Source of the DNA: Jaminaea rosea
Lineage: Eukaryota > Basidiomycota > Exobasidiomycetes > Microstromatales
DNA: 64,000 bases
Direction: 5' to 3'
NCBI RefSeq assembly: GCF_003144245.1
Contig: NW_020289977.1
Location: 1,054,001 to 1,118,000 of the forward strand
Part shown: piece after piece, positions 54,623 to 64,000 of the stretch
Position numbering within the stretch: position 1 is the stretch's first letter
Layout of the letters: every line of letters begins with the position of its first letter
The notes under the pieces: model-generated
Databases searched by the model: none
The model's input: the letters and a program-made list of their open reading frames with translations, nothing else
What the model was told of the DNA's origin: nothing
Program-made: the position numbers and the translations under genes

Positions 54623-55218
54623 ATGTCTCTCACCCTCCATACCACCCTCGGTGACCTCAAAGTCGAGCTCTACCCGGCTCAGACGCCCAAGACATGCGAG
54701 AACTTCCTGGGGCTCGCAGCATCGGGAAGCTATGATGGCACATTGTTCCATCGCAACTTGGCGGGATTCATGGTTCAAGGTGGTGATCCCACTAATACGG
54801 GCAAGGGGGGGACGAGCATCTACGGTGGCGCCAAATTCAATGACGAGATCAGAAGCAGTTTGAAGGTAAGTGTGGAGCGACGGAGAAGTACGCATAGCTG
54901 CTGCTGCGGATGGGCTGACCGGTTCCCCCCCGCGAGCAGTTCAACTCACGAGGCATCCTCGCTATGGCATCATCAGCGCCCAACACTTCGCAGTCCCAAT
55001 TCTTCCTTACCTACGCACCCTTACCACACCTGGACGGCAAACATACCATCTTTGGCCGGCTGATAGATGGCGACGACGTGTTGGACCGCATGGAGAAGCT
55101 GCCCGTAGACGCGAAAGGCAGGCCCGACAACAAGGGCGCAGAATGCAGGATCCAGTCGATCACCATTCACGCCAACCCGATAGCCAAGGCAGCGAGAGAT
55201 GAGGCTGGGGGTAGATAG
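54623..55218 (+). CDS. Cyclophilin-type peptidyl-prolyl isomerase, PPIL3 subfamily
   Basis: Single-domain cyclophilin of the PPIL3 type, associated with the spliceosome in animals. Two exons, 54623-54865 and 54940-55218 (intron 74 nt, phase 0), giving 173 residues. The start MSLTLHTTLGDLKVELY is the PPIL3/PPIL1-like N-terminus without a targeting signal. The active-site string FHRNLAGFMVQGGDP has Arg in place, with GDPTNTGKGGTSIYG following, and exon 2 supplies NTSQSQFFLTY and HLDGKHTIFGRLIDG. The Trp of cyclosporin-sensitive cyclophilins is replaced by His (PHLDGKHTIFG), so weak cyclosporin A binding is likely. Its stop is 59 nt from that of GCD6 on the opposite strand. Confidence 0.93.
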
Positions 55219-55277
55219 CAGACGACTAAGACACCCATGTAACAATAGCAATTACCATTCTACGCATGCCTTCCCTT

Positions 55278-57575
55278 CTACTCTTCGTCGCTCTCCTCCT
55301 CGCTCTCACTCTCGCTCTCCCCCTCCTCTACGACCCACCTAACGACGGGTTCCGCCTTCTTCCTCAGATCCGCCCTGCCTTCTCCCCCCTTTGCTTCCTC
55401 CGTCCCCCTCGAAGCGGGACTCTTCCACCAACCAACAATGGCCTCATCGCTCAGCACGTCATCATTATAGAGCTTCTTGAGGAGCGGCACAAAGAGGGCT
55501 GCGTGACTCTCCGCATGAAGAGAGCAATAAGTCTGCATATGGTCGATGACCTCTGCTCCCTGCTCCTCGTCACCTGCATCGTCATCTATGACTTGGCCAA
55601 GGAGGGCAGACCATCTGTCCAGCCAGGCGCCCATCTTCCTTGCGTCCTTGCCTCCATCGCTGGCAGCTACGCATCCCTCGAGGATGGCCTCGGTAACGCA
55701 GCGTCGCACCTCGGAAAGGGGCACGTTGGAAGCCATGCGCAACGTCTTGAGCTCAATGCTGGCATTGTCGATCGTGTGGCCCTCCTCAAAGGCGCGATGT
55801 AGTGAGGCGCGCGCTTCGCCCTCGAATTCACGTAGTCGCTCTGTCGCTGCGGCTGCCTCGTAGTCTGTCGCTTCCCCTGCTCCCAAGCTGAGACTGCCCA
55901 TTCCAGGCGCGAGGGAGGCAGCAGCATTGTTCGCCGCGCGCTCTTGAGCGTCTGCATCCAGTAAGTCGTCGTCGTCGCTATCCTCGTCCGAGCTGTCGCC
56001 GAGCTCCGAATCTCCCTCGATTGAGGAAAGATCGTCCTCCACCACGCGAATGCCTTGATGTCCAATACGCAGTGTGGCGTCGGCCTCGTCCCCGTCGGCT
56101 TCGTCATCGCTGTCCTCCTCTTCATCGTCGTCTCCCACATAGAGTCGCCCCATCCCCTTGGGACCGAGCAGGGCTTCGTCCGCTTTCTCCTCGCTGAAGG
56201 CTATACGTGTGCCAGCCTTGAGGTCTGAGCCGATTACGCAGTCGTCTCCTACCAAGGAGCCTCGTGCGATGCGCACCCCATCGAGGACCCGCACATTCTT
56301 GCCTAGAATGGTAGCCTCAACGCTGCACCCCTTGCCAAGCTTGACCCCTTCGAAGAGATGCGATCCAGTGACCGTCGCCTCCTCACCCACCATCACCCCC
56401 TGGCCCAGGGTAGACGCTTCCAATCTTGCCCTCGCAGCGACGGTGCAACCGCTTGAAATGAGCACCCTATCCCTCACCTCAGCGCTGCGATCCACGGTCA
56501 CATTGCGTGTAGCAACATATCTCGCCCCCTGTCTCGCCTCAAGTCGCTCCCCGGGCCAAGCCGGCGAGCCAGGGCTGGTCGGCCAAGCCCTTTGCGACAG
56601 GACAGCCATTGCTGCCTCGTCGTAGGCCCTTGTTGAATTGCACCTGGCCCCCCACACCGAGTGCGTCATCCCATTCGCCCTTGACTCGTTGACAGCCGTT
56701 CCCTGGCTCTCATGTACGTAGATCCTCGACTCCAGAAGATCAGATGTCAGGATACCGACAACGAAGTCTCTTCGTAGTGTTTGGTAGTCGAAGTTCTCCG
56801 AGAAAAGCGGAGGCACATCCAGGGAGCAGATGTCAATCCCTGTCTCGCGGAGGTCGAGACGCAGCTCGGCGGAGGGAGTCGCGTCGGTGAAAATGTCCTC
56901 GTAGGGGAGGTGAGTCTTGGAGGAGGAAGGGCCCGTGAGGGGGTCGTAGTGAAGAAGTCTGCGCATAGAAGAGGAAAGTCAGCCTGAAGCTTTCAGTAGA
57001 ATGGCATTTTTGAGTACCCACTGTGAAGTCTCGGGCCTCAAGGCCATGACGCTCCCACCCGCCGTTGCAGCACTTTGCACTCCAATAGTCATAATCGCGT
57101 CCTTATCCGTCTTCCTCCTCTCTGTATGCACTCTGACCATCTCCCCAATATCTGCAGCTCCCACCGCATCAGGCTGGACTAGCACAAAGTCACCCCGAAT
57201 GAGCTCCTTTGTGTCCAGCTCCCTCATGGCGTCGCCCACCGATCGAGCGTCCGGGACGGCGTAGACGACGACGTCGAGCCCGGAGAGGGCGGAAGCCTTA
57301 CGCAGCGAGTCGATATGCGCTCGAACGAGGTGTGCGTAAGAGTGGGCAAGGATATGACACTTCGAAACTCCGGCGGCGAGGAGACGCTCCAATGTAAAGT
57401 TAATCAAGGGAACTCCACAGAAGGGGAGAAGGCAGCGCGGCCGGGAGAGGGTGAGGGGGGCAAAGCGACTGTCGAAGGAGTCGGCGAGGAGGACGGCAAC
57501 GAGGGGCTCGGAGTCAGCCCCCTCGACGGCATTACTGCCTGATGATTTGCTTTTGGAGGTTGTCTTGGAGGGCAT
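55278..57575 (-). CDS. GCD6: Translation initiation factor eIF2B, epsilon subunit
   Basis: Catalytic subunit of the GDP-GTP exchange factor for eIF2. Two exons on the minus strand, 57575-57022 and 56958-55278 (intron 63 nt, phase 2), giving 744 residues. The nucleotidyltransferase-like domain starts after a Lys/Ser-rich leader: LVAVLLADSFDSRFAPLTLS, then RCLLPFCGVPLINFTLERLL. The junction reads ETSQLLHYDPL, a family signature. The left-handed beta-helix of hexapeptide repeats runs from about residue 350 (VDRSAEVRDRVLISSGCTVA, LGQGVMVGEEATVTGSHL, IGSDL). After an acidic linker (EEEDSDDEADGDEAD), the C-terminal W2/HEAT domain ends in the acidic tail EEGESESESEEESDEE, with aromatic residues (VVRWVVEE), the AA-box region that contacts eIF2 beta. 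Yeast Gcd6 is 712 residues. Confidence 0.94.
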
Positions 57576-57855
57576 GACGATGGAGAGGGCGGGGAAAGGA
57601 GCGAGAAAGGAGGAAAGAAGATCTGGAATCAGTCGACTTGACTTTCGTCTGAGCGGCGGGAGCAGCGGAAGGAGGACGGGCGACTCGACAAGACGAGGCC
57701 GCGGCAGCGACCAACAACTCGTTCCCCCACGTCCAGGCTCACACACGATGCTACGCGTTGGCCTGTTCTGCTTCACTTTCCCATTGCTGAATTCGATCGT
57801 GCAGTAGAAACACATCGTCTAACGAGATACGACCTTTCTGCCTGATTCGTCCGCC

Positions 57856-59520
57856 TCATGCCCTCTTCCTGTGAATCATCGACTCCCTGCCCGGCCCTAC
57901 ACCGATGTACTCCACAGGGCAGCTCAAGAACTGCTCAATCAACTCGACGTAATCCCTGCATGCTTGCGGAAGCTCCTCGTACGTTGTCGCCTTGCTAATA
58001 TCCTGCTGCCAGCCAGGCATCGTCTTGTACACCACCTCAACCTGCGCCAAGATATCAAGATCGGCCGGGAACGAGGCAAGCTCCTGACCATTGACCTTGT
58101 AGCTCGTCGCAACCTTGATCTCTTTGAGGTCGTCGAGAACGTCGAGCTTTGTGAGGTTAAGGGAGGTGTACCCGTTGATGAGGGTCGAGTAGCGCATCAT
58201 GACGAGGTCGAGCCAGCCACAGCGTCTTCTTCTGCCAGTGGTGACACCCCACTCTGCGCCGACTTCTTGGAGGTGAACACCGATCTCGTCGTTGAGCTCG
58301 GTGGGGAAGGGTCCGCCGCCAACACGAGTCGTATACGCCTTGGCTACACCGTAGATCTCGCCTACTGCGTTTGGTGGTACACCGAGACCGGTGCAGACAC
58401 CGCCGATGGACGTGGACGAGCTGGTGACAAAGGGGTAGGTACCGAAGTCGATGTCCAGCATGAGAGCATTCGCGCCTTCGACGAGCACTCGACGATTGGC
58501 AGCGAGTGCAGCGTGGATGAAGCTGACTCCGTCGACGACGTAAGGGCGCAGACGCTCAGCAAAGGCCTTGTAGCGAGCGATTTCGCCCTCGGTGTCGTAC
58601 TCGAAGTGGCCGTAGCGCTTGAAGCGGCCTTCTACCAGCTTGCGGAACTTGTTCGCGAACGTCTCATGATCGTAGAGGTGGTGAACACGCAGCCCTGAGC
58701 GAGAGGCCTTGGACGAGTAGGCCGGGCCAATGCCCTGGTGCGAGAGAGACGAGCGGTGGGAGGAACGTCAGCGAACGAGGACGAGGTTGCGTTGGGCACC
58801 GCGGGAACCTACCTTCTTCGTGGTGCCGATGCTGCTGCCGCCGAGCTCGACCTCCTTGAGGCCGTCGACGACCTGGTGGAAGTCGAAGACCAAGTGAGCG
58901 CGGTCCGAGACGAAGAGGCGTCCGTCGCAGTTAAGCCCTGCAGAGTAGCGCGAATGTGAGGAGTGAGTGAGACGAGCACGAGAAGTGAGACAATTTGGAA
59001 CCTCGCGCACACACCCTTCTTGGTGATAGCATCGAGCTCAGCGAAGAAGGAAGGGACGTGGACTACGACGCCCGACCCGATGAAGCCAGCACATCGCTCA
59101 TTGATGAGGCCAGAGGGGAGGAGATGGAAGTCAAATTTGGTCTTGACCCTGTGCGCAAGAGAAGACGAGGAGCTGCGTGAGCATGGCCATTCACAGCAGA
59201 TTGCTTCCGCTAGCTATCTCTGGCTCGCCCGCTGGCTTGCTCACTTGTCAGGGCCCATGTTGACGACGATGGTGTGTCCAGCATTGTTGCCGCCAGCGCA
59301 TCGGGCGCAGACATCCATCTTCTGGCAGAGGATATCGGACAGCTTGCCTGGCGGTGTGCAGCGGAGAGGGGCAAGGGTTCAAGCTGATGAGCATCTCGTC
59401 CGTGTCTGTCGTCGTGTTGGCGCCTGGCTCACCCTTTCCCTCATCTCCCCATTGGCTGCCGAGGATGACATTGAGCTTTGCGCCCTTTGCCGACTCGACT
59501 GGTTTTGGCAGCGAGGCCAT
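57856..59520 (-). CDS. ADE12: Adenylosuccinate synthetase
   Basis: GTP-dependent conversion of IMP and aspartate to adenylosuccinate, the first step from IMP to AMP. Five exons on the minus strand: 59520-59433, 59347-59245, 59148-59015, 58937-58813 and 58734-57856. All phases match and the protein is 442 residues (yeast 433). The P-loop-like [10 protein letters not shown] spans the first junction. IMP and GTP contacts follow: [105 protein letters not shown] and, near the end, [10 protein letters not shown]. It is divergent from the IMP dehydrogenase gene 430 bp away. Confidence 0.97.
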
Positions 59521-59949
59521 GACGATGGTTGAGGTGGTGTTGATCGAATGTGATGGGGAACGAGTCAAGACGCATTCAACGCCTACAGCTGCTGCTGCTG
59601 CCTGATTGTGCCGCTCGTCTGTGCTTGGCTGGGGAAGCTGCCGGCGTCGACGCTCGCAGCGCTCTCTTCTTCCGATCGAGCGATTGGAATATCGGAGCGG
59701 ATCGCATCGTCCAGTCGGGGTGGCCTCATCGTTGCCCTGTCCGTTTGGCGTGAGTTGAGGCGAGGCAAAATCGCCCTCTGGATTTTATTCCAGGACGCGT
59801 TGCGTCTGCTCAGTCGAGAGGACCAGGCGGCCGTGAGGCTGCGAGCTTTCTTTCCCTCCTTTTCCTCTTGGCCATCGCAGCCCGACCGCCATCTCATATC
59901 CTACTACAACTACCACCCAGCTGCCACTAGGATCAATTACCCTGCAAAC
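59521..59949. promoter_or_regulatory. Shared promoter region of ADE12 and IMP dehydrogenase
   Basis: About 430 bp between the divergent start codons of the two enzymes that compete for IMP. A GAGTCA string at 59562-59567 (TGACTC on the minus strand) matches the Gcn4/Bas1 core that controls purine genes in budding yeast. One hexamer hit in this length is compatible with chance, and conservation of Bas1 control in basidiomycetes is not assumed. A GATTTTATTC string at 59781-59790 is the most AT-rich part. Confidence 0.4.
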
Positions 59950-61901
59950 ATGTCCCCTACCGCTTCGTCGTCGTCTGCCACGGCCGACAATGGCCTCGTC
60001 CACTCGTCATCTTCCAAGGCCCTCTATGATCCCAAGAATGCAATCGCAGCCCTCAGTGACTACCCCTCGGGAGACGGTCTCGCCATGTCCGAGCTCATCG
60101 ACTCAAAGCTCCACGGAGGTCTCACGTACAACGACTTCCTCGTCCTTCCTGGCTTCATCAACTTCCCTGCCAACGAGGTCAGCCTCCAGACCAAGGTGAC
60201 GCGCAACGTCGTCCTCAATACCCCCTTCCTCTCCTCGCCCATGGACACGGTCACTGAGACAGAAATGGCTATTACTATGGGCCTGCACGGCGGCATGGGC
60301 GTCATCCACAACAATATGTCGCCACAGGAGCAAGCGAACATGGTCCGCAAGGTCAAGAAGTACGAGAACGGATTCATCACCGAGCCGATGTGCCTCTCGC
60401 CCAACGAGACCGTGGGCGACGTGCTCGACATCAAGCAGCGCATGGGCTTCGGCGGTATCCCCATCACTGGTGAGTAGGCGACATCTGCGACCAGGACCCG
60501 CTCTTTGCTCTCGCCCACTCGCGCTGCTTCTTGGTGATGAAAACCCATTTTTGCTGTTAACCTTCGTTCTGCTGAGGCCCTCTCTTAGACTTGAGAGCGG
60601 CAATGCAGACCACAACCTATGTCCACTGATCGAGAAGCAGCGCGGGCGCGAGCGAGGCTAGCGGAGTAATTGCAGCACAGAGAGCTGACTATCGATGCCT
60701 CTCGCCCTCGCAATCAGACAACGGAGCTCTTCATGGCAAGCTCCTCGGTATCGTCACCGCCCGCGACGTGCAGTTCCGTGACCCCGCTCTCCCCCTGTCT
60801 CAAGTCATGACCACCGACCTCGTCACGGCAAAGAAGGGCGTCACGCTCGAACAGGCCAACGAGATCCTTCGCGACTCCAAGAAGGGCAAGCTCCCCATCG
60901 TTGACGCAGAGGGCAACCTCGTCTCCCTCCTTGCTCGCTCTGACTTGCTCAAGAATCAAAACTACCCGCTAGCATCCAAGCGCCCCGACTCCAAGCAGCT
61001 TTACTGTGCCGCAGCTGTCGGCACCCGCCCTTCGGACCGCGAGCGCCTTGCCCTCCTCGTTGACGCCGGGTTGGACGTCGTCGTCATCGACTCGAGCAAC
61101 GGTAACTCGACATACCAGATTGAGTTCATCCAGTGGATCAAGCAAACCTACCCCCAGATCGACATCATCGCTGGCAATGTCGTCACGCGCGAGCAAGCCG
61201 CCAACCTGATCGCGGCAGGCGCCGACGCTCTGCGCATCGGTATGGGCTCGGGTTCCATCTGCACAACGCAAGAGGTCATGGCCTGCGGCCGACCCCAAGG
61301 AACAGCAGTGCACCGCGTGGCTGAGTTCGCGGCCAAGTTCGGCGTCCCCGTCATTGCCGACGGCGGTATCTCCAACGTGGGCCACATCGCCAAGGCCATG
61401 TCCCTTGGCGCATCTGCGGTCATGATGGGCTCGATGCTTGCTGGTTGCGAGGAGGCGCCAGGAACCTACTTCTTCCGTGAGGGCAAGCGTCTCAAGGCTT
61501 ACCGCGGGATGGGCTCCATCGAGGCTATGACGCACCAGCGCAAGCAGGCCATGCCTGGTGCCACTGGGCGCGGGGCCGCGAAGGCGAACAAAGCTGTTCC
61601 CGTCGACGTGGGCCAAGAGAACGCGGCAACGCAGCGCTACTTCTCTGAGGCGGACGCAGTCAAGGTCGCCCAGGGTGTGTCGGGCGCCGTTGCGGACAAG
61701 GGGTCCTTGAAACGCTACCTGCCCTACCTGTTTACGGGTCTGCAACATTCGATGCAGGACATGGGTGTGAAGAGCTTGACGGAGCTGCGCGAGCTGGTCG
61801 GCTTGGGCAAGGTGCGCTTTGAGCTGAGGACTGCTAGTGCGCAGGTCGAGGGAGGCATCAATGGGTTGGCTTACTTCAACAAGCAGCTCTTCTCTGACTG
61901 A
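59950..61901 (+). CDS. IMD: Inosine-5'-monophosphate dehydrogenase
   Basis: NAD+-dependent oxidation of IMP to XMP, the rate-limiting step from IMP to GMP and the target of mycophenolic acid. Two exons, 59950-60469 and 60718-61901, with a 248-nt intron in phase 1, the longest I found in the window; 567 residues. The N-terminus has [20 protein letters not shown] and SSPMDTVTE, then [16 protein letters not shown]. The CBS (Bateman) pair spans about residues 130-270, with the intron inside it ([20 protein letters not shown]). The catalytic loop [13 protein letters not shown] carries Cys355. [15 protein letters not shown] and [10 protein letters not shown] follow, and the flap region is present ([19 protein letters not shown]). 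It ends FNKQLFSD. It converges on the first of the secreted cysteine-rich genes. Confidence 0.97.
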
Positions 61902-62094
61902 GCTTGCGCGACCATTTATCATCTATCGTAGCGTTGCGAGCACTCAATCTCATCTGCAGTGGAATTTGTTGGCATCGTCATAGTCAGATTGGTACGCTGC
62001 ATCCCGTCTGCTCCCGCTCGTACTAAGTCGTGGCCAGTAGTAGCAAGCTAGGCGGCTGGCGAGGCGCTCGTCGTCAACGTCGAGCGCTACCCGC

Positions 62095-62753
62095 CTAGGG
62101 ACACCAAGTGTCTGTCAGGCGGGCGGCGAAGTCCGGTCAGCGAGGGCGTAGCAGACCGCGACATGGTGCGTGCGTGCTGACAGTAAGGTCCCTTCTGCAG
62201 TTCACAGCGCAAGGAGAGTGAAGCAGGGTCAGCCACGCTGCTCAATACTGGTGAATTCACCTTCTGCTCACTGTGATGCACTGAGAGACATACTCGACAG
62301 CCTGACACGTGAAGCACCTGTAGGCCGCGAGCAGGGTGACGATCAGACGTGGCATGCTCCTTGCACTCGATGACAGCCGCAGTACTCACTTTGCCGATGT
62401 ATGGCAGACGCGTCCGAGGTCAATTTCGGCCTTGAAAGAGTCGCACGCTGTTTTCACGATGTAGATGATGCTGCTATAGTTGCCGCTGATGGGGGTAGGC
62501 TTCCGTGAACATCCACTGAAAAGTGGATCCGGGATCTCAAACGTCAGCTCAGGTCCCTGACGTGGCCAAGGTCATCCACACCGACGTACGTGTCCTCAAA
62601 GCAGGTACCTACGGGCGAGAGGCTGCTGGTCAAAGATCGGCTCAACAGACGCGAGCGAGCATACTTACCAACTTGGTCGAATTGCCCCGTGACTGCCGTC
62701 AAGCACAGAACCGTGGCAGCAGCAAAGGATAGCATGCACTTCAGAGCAAGCAT
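62095..62753 (-). CDS. Small secreted cysteine-rich protein, copy A of a tandem pair
   Basis: Six exons on the minus strand: 62753-62669, 62608-62590 (19 nt), 62515-62390, 62317-62272, 62194-62182 (13 nt) and 62111-62095. Phases agree (1, 2, 2, 0, 1) and the protein is 101 residues. A signal peptide (MLALKCMLSFAAATVLCLTA) is followed by a mature part of about 75-80 residues with eight Cys (GTCFEDTGC, KTACDSFKAE, GRVCHTSAKCFTCQAVE, VSQCITKGPYYTWCP). The family is unknown to me. The model rests on comparison with the neighbouring copy, which gives the same exon lengths and the same C-terminus. Reading through the fifth donor (GTCAGC, a weak site) would instead give a longer, non-conserved tail to 62087. 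Secretion is predicted; a role as effector, antimicrobial or wall protein is only inference. It is not a hydrophobin, since Cys-Cys doublets are missing. Confidence 0.75.
62182..62194 (-). other. 13-nt microexon of copy A
   Basis: Codes KGPY plus the first base of the next Tyr codon. The equivalent in copy B is 63426-63438. In both genes it is joined to a last coding exon of 17 nt that ends in TAG. Confidence 0.65.
62590..62608 (-). other. 19-nt microexon of copy A
   Basis: Flanked by TAG acceptor and GTACGT donor. It supplies TCFED plus parts of the flanking Gly and Thr codons. The equivalent in copy B (63842-63860) has the same length, the same borders and the same reading phase. Confidence 0.75.
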
Positions 62754-63341
62754 GATGCAGGTGGATGATGCGATGAGTCAAAAAAGCTAGGTTGAGATGG
62801 TAAAGGAGATACGAACGGGAGACAAATGCTGTGAGCGGCGATCGCGACGGCAAGAGCGATGAGGTCAGCCTCGGCACCATATTCATCCATGTGAAGTAAT
62901 GTACATTGGCTGCTATGGCTCTTGTCTTGCGCCCCGGCTGTCTTGAGCACTGCCGACCATGTCTGCTGTCTCATTGTGTGTTTGCAATGTACCTGACGGC
63001 AGCGACGGTGAGGGCATGTCTTCACGGCGTCTTAAGGCGAAAGAGGACTCGCCGAGGGCAATAGGTGTGCATCTTCGTTCTGTGCGTCGAGCAGGCAGGA
63101 AACTCGAGAGCTGAGCAATATTATTCAGCGGCCGCAGTCGGGGCGAGAAAGTTCGATACAAAAGAGAGAAATCTCCCTACAAGAAGCGCAGGTGACAGCG
63201 AAGGCGACGGCAGCGGTAGCGCTGGGGCGAAAGAGAGGCTTCAGCACGGGCGGGCGAGGTCGAGCGAGCTGCCGCCGCAGCTAGGTTCATCAAGGTGCGC
63301 GTCGCCTGGAGAGCTGAGGCCAATCACAGTCAGGCCTTTAT
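62754..63341. promoter_or_regulatory. Spacer between the two secreted cysteine-rich genes
   Basis: About 590 bp, expected to hold the promoter of copy A and the 3' end of copy B. No gene or clear motif seen. Confidence 0.4.
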
Positions 63342-64000
63342 CTAAGGGCACCAGGTGTCTGCGGTGCGAGCGGGAAGCAGTGTCAGCGAGAGACTCAAAA
63401 GAGACCGTGACGCGGCGTGTCTTACAATATGGTCCCTTCTGAGGATGGTGATGGGTAGGGTTTTGACAGGTGTGAGCTATGGCAAGTCGCGAATGAAATC
63501 GCTCAGCATGCTTCTCACCAGAATGCACTGCGAAGCCCTCTCGACAGCCTGGCATTCGAAGCACCTGCCGACCAAGGCAAGGTAAAGGATTTGGAGGCAT
63601 CAGTGACTCGCCTGACTTGCACTTACCGCTCGCCCACTCACTTGGCAGCCGTCTTGCAAACTTTGCCAATGGCGAAGTCTGCCTTGAAGGATTCACAACG
63701 GGCTTGGATGTAGACGATGCCCGAGATATCACCGTTAACGGGAATGGGCTGTTTGAGGCAGCCGCTAGTGTGACCAATTGGTGAGGGGCGGTCAGGGGTC
63801 AGCCTTGAAGCGTACCACGATGTCACGAGACAGAGACGTACGTGTCGCCGAAACAGGTACCTGAGAGCGGAAGTCGAGATATGTCAGGATCTTTCCTTGC
63901 TGCGAAAGCGGCGATAACTCACCGATCTGTTGGACCACACCGCCGACAGACTTCCAAAGGATCGCCAACGTGACGAGGAGGTTGAAGACGCGATTGAAAG
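63342..64000 (-). CDS. Small secreted cysteine-rich protein, copy B of a tandem pair (5' end outside window)
   Basis: Six-exon structure parallel to copy A, on the minus strand: first exon from beyond 64000 to 63923, then 63860-63842 (19 nt), 63764-63642, 63564-63519, 63438-63426 (13 nt) and 63358-63342. The start codon is not in the window; the visible part of exon 1 ends a hydrophobic signal-peptide-like stretch (VFNLLVTLAILW). The mature part has the same eight Cys: GTCFGDTGC, QARCESFKAD, GKVCKTAAKCFECQAVE, ASQCILKGPYYTWCP. The last nine residues are identical to copy A although they come from two tiny exons, which strongly supports the model. Here the fifth donor is a good GTAAG. About half of the mature residues match copy A by eye. 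Confidence 0.75.

Noticed and set aside
57871-58698. 275-codon plus-strand frame over ADE12
   Set aside because: Antisense shadow of the last ADE12 exon.
60969-61922. 317-codon minus-strand frame over IMP dehydrogenase
   Set aside because: Antisense shadow of IMPDH exon 2; no domain of its own.
62087-62389. Longer C-terminus for secreted copy A by reading through the fifth exon
   Set aside because: The tail is not shared with copy B, whereas splicing of both copies gives an identical ending with a stop.
63241-63438. Longer C-terminus for secreted copy B by reading through the fifth exon
   Set aside because: Same reason as for copy A. A good GTAAG donor and a CAG acceptor frame the removed stretch.

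Overview
The window is nuclear DNA from a fungus, most likely a basidiomycete and probably in or near Ustilaginomycotina. That placement is inferred from GC-rich sequence, short introns (mostly 45-95 nt) with GTGAG-type donors, long Ser/Ala/Pro-rich disordered stretches inside conserved proteins, and a gene about every 2.5 kb on both strands. No phylogenetic test could be run.

Layout from left to right. 1-5.7 kb: a PMR1-type Golgi Ca2+/Mn2+ ATPase (3' end just off the window) divergent from NUS1, then mitochondrial ferredoxin YAH1 divergent from MICOS subunit MIC19. 5.7-8.2 kb: no convincing gene. 8.2-15.1 kb: a Zn2Cys6 transcription factor and a very long BTB protein. 15.1-21.5 kb: three minus-strand genes, VMA12, a CBM18-GH16 Crh-type wall transglycosylase and a large bZIP factor with a possible membrane anchor. 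23.0-29.8 kb: COX19, a Kar9/GAR-type microtubule protein and PIF1 helicase. 30.2-35.6 kb: glycine decarboxylase divergent from ketopantoate reductase. 35.7-38.9 kb: a four-pass membrane protein divergent from a 3-ketoacyl-CoA thiolase. 39.7-41.5 kb: a degenerate, partly self-duplicated gene of unknown family. 41.9-50.5 kb: a HAD hydrolase and a 2,227-residue DH-BAR Rho GEF. 51.1-61.9 kb: a PNPOx-like/ferredoxin-reductase-like flavoprotein, MET22, a PPIL3-type cyclophilin, eIF2B epsilon, adenylosuccinate synthetase and IMP dehydrogenase. 62.1-64.0 kb: two tandem small secreted cysteine-rich genes with microexons, the second running off the window.

Most of the window is conserved housekeeping content. 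Functional neighbours include the two IMP-consuming enzymes in divergent orientation (AMP and GMP branches), a divergent pair of mitochondrial genes, and PMR1 next to NUS1 (Golgi ion supply and dolichol for glycosylation). The two parts least like ordinary core genome are the secreted cysteine-rich pair at the right end, where parallel reading of both copies gives an identical six-exon model with 19-nt and 13-nt microexons and the same C-terminal peptide, and the decayed locus at 39.7-41.5 kb. I saw no rRNA or complete tRNA gene, no CRISPR array, no transposon and no virus-like element. All exon boundaries are hand-derived from splice signals and reading-frame phase.
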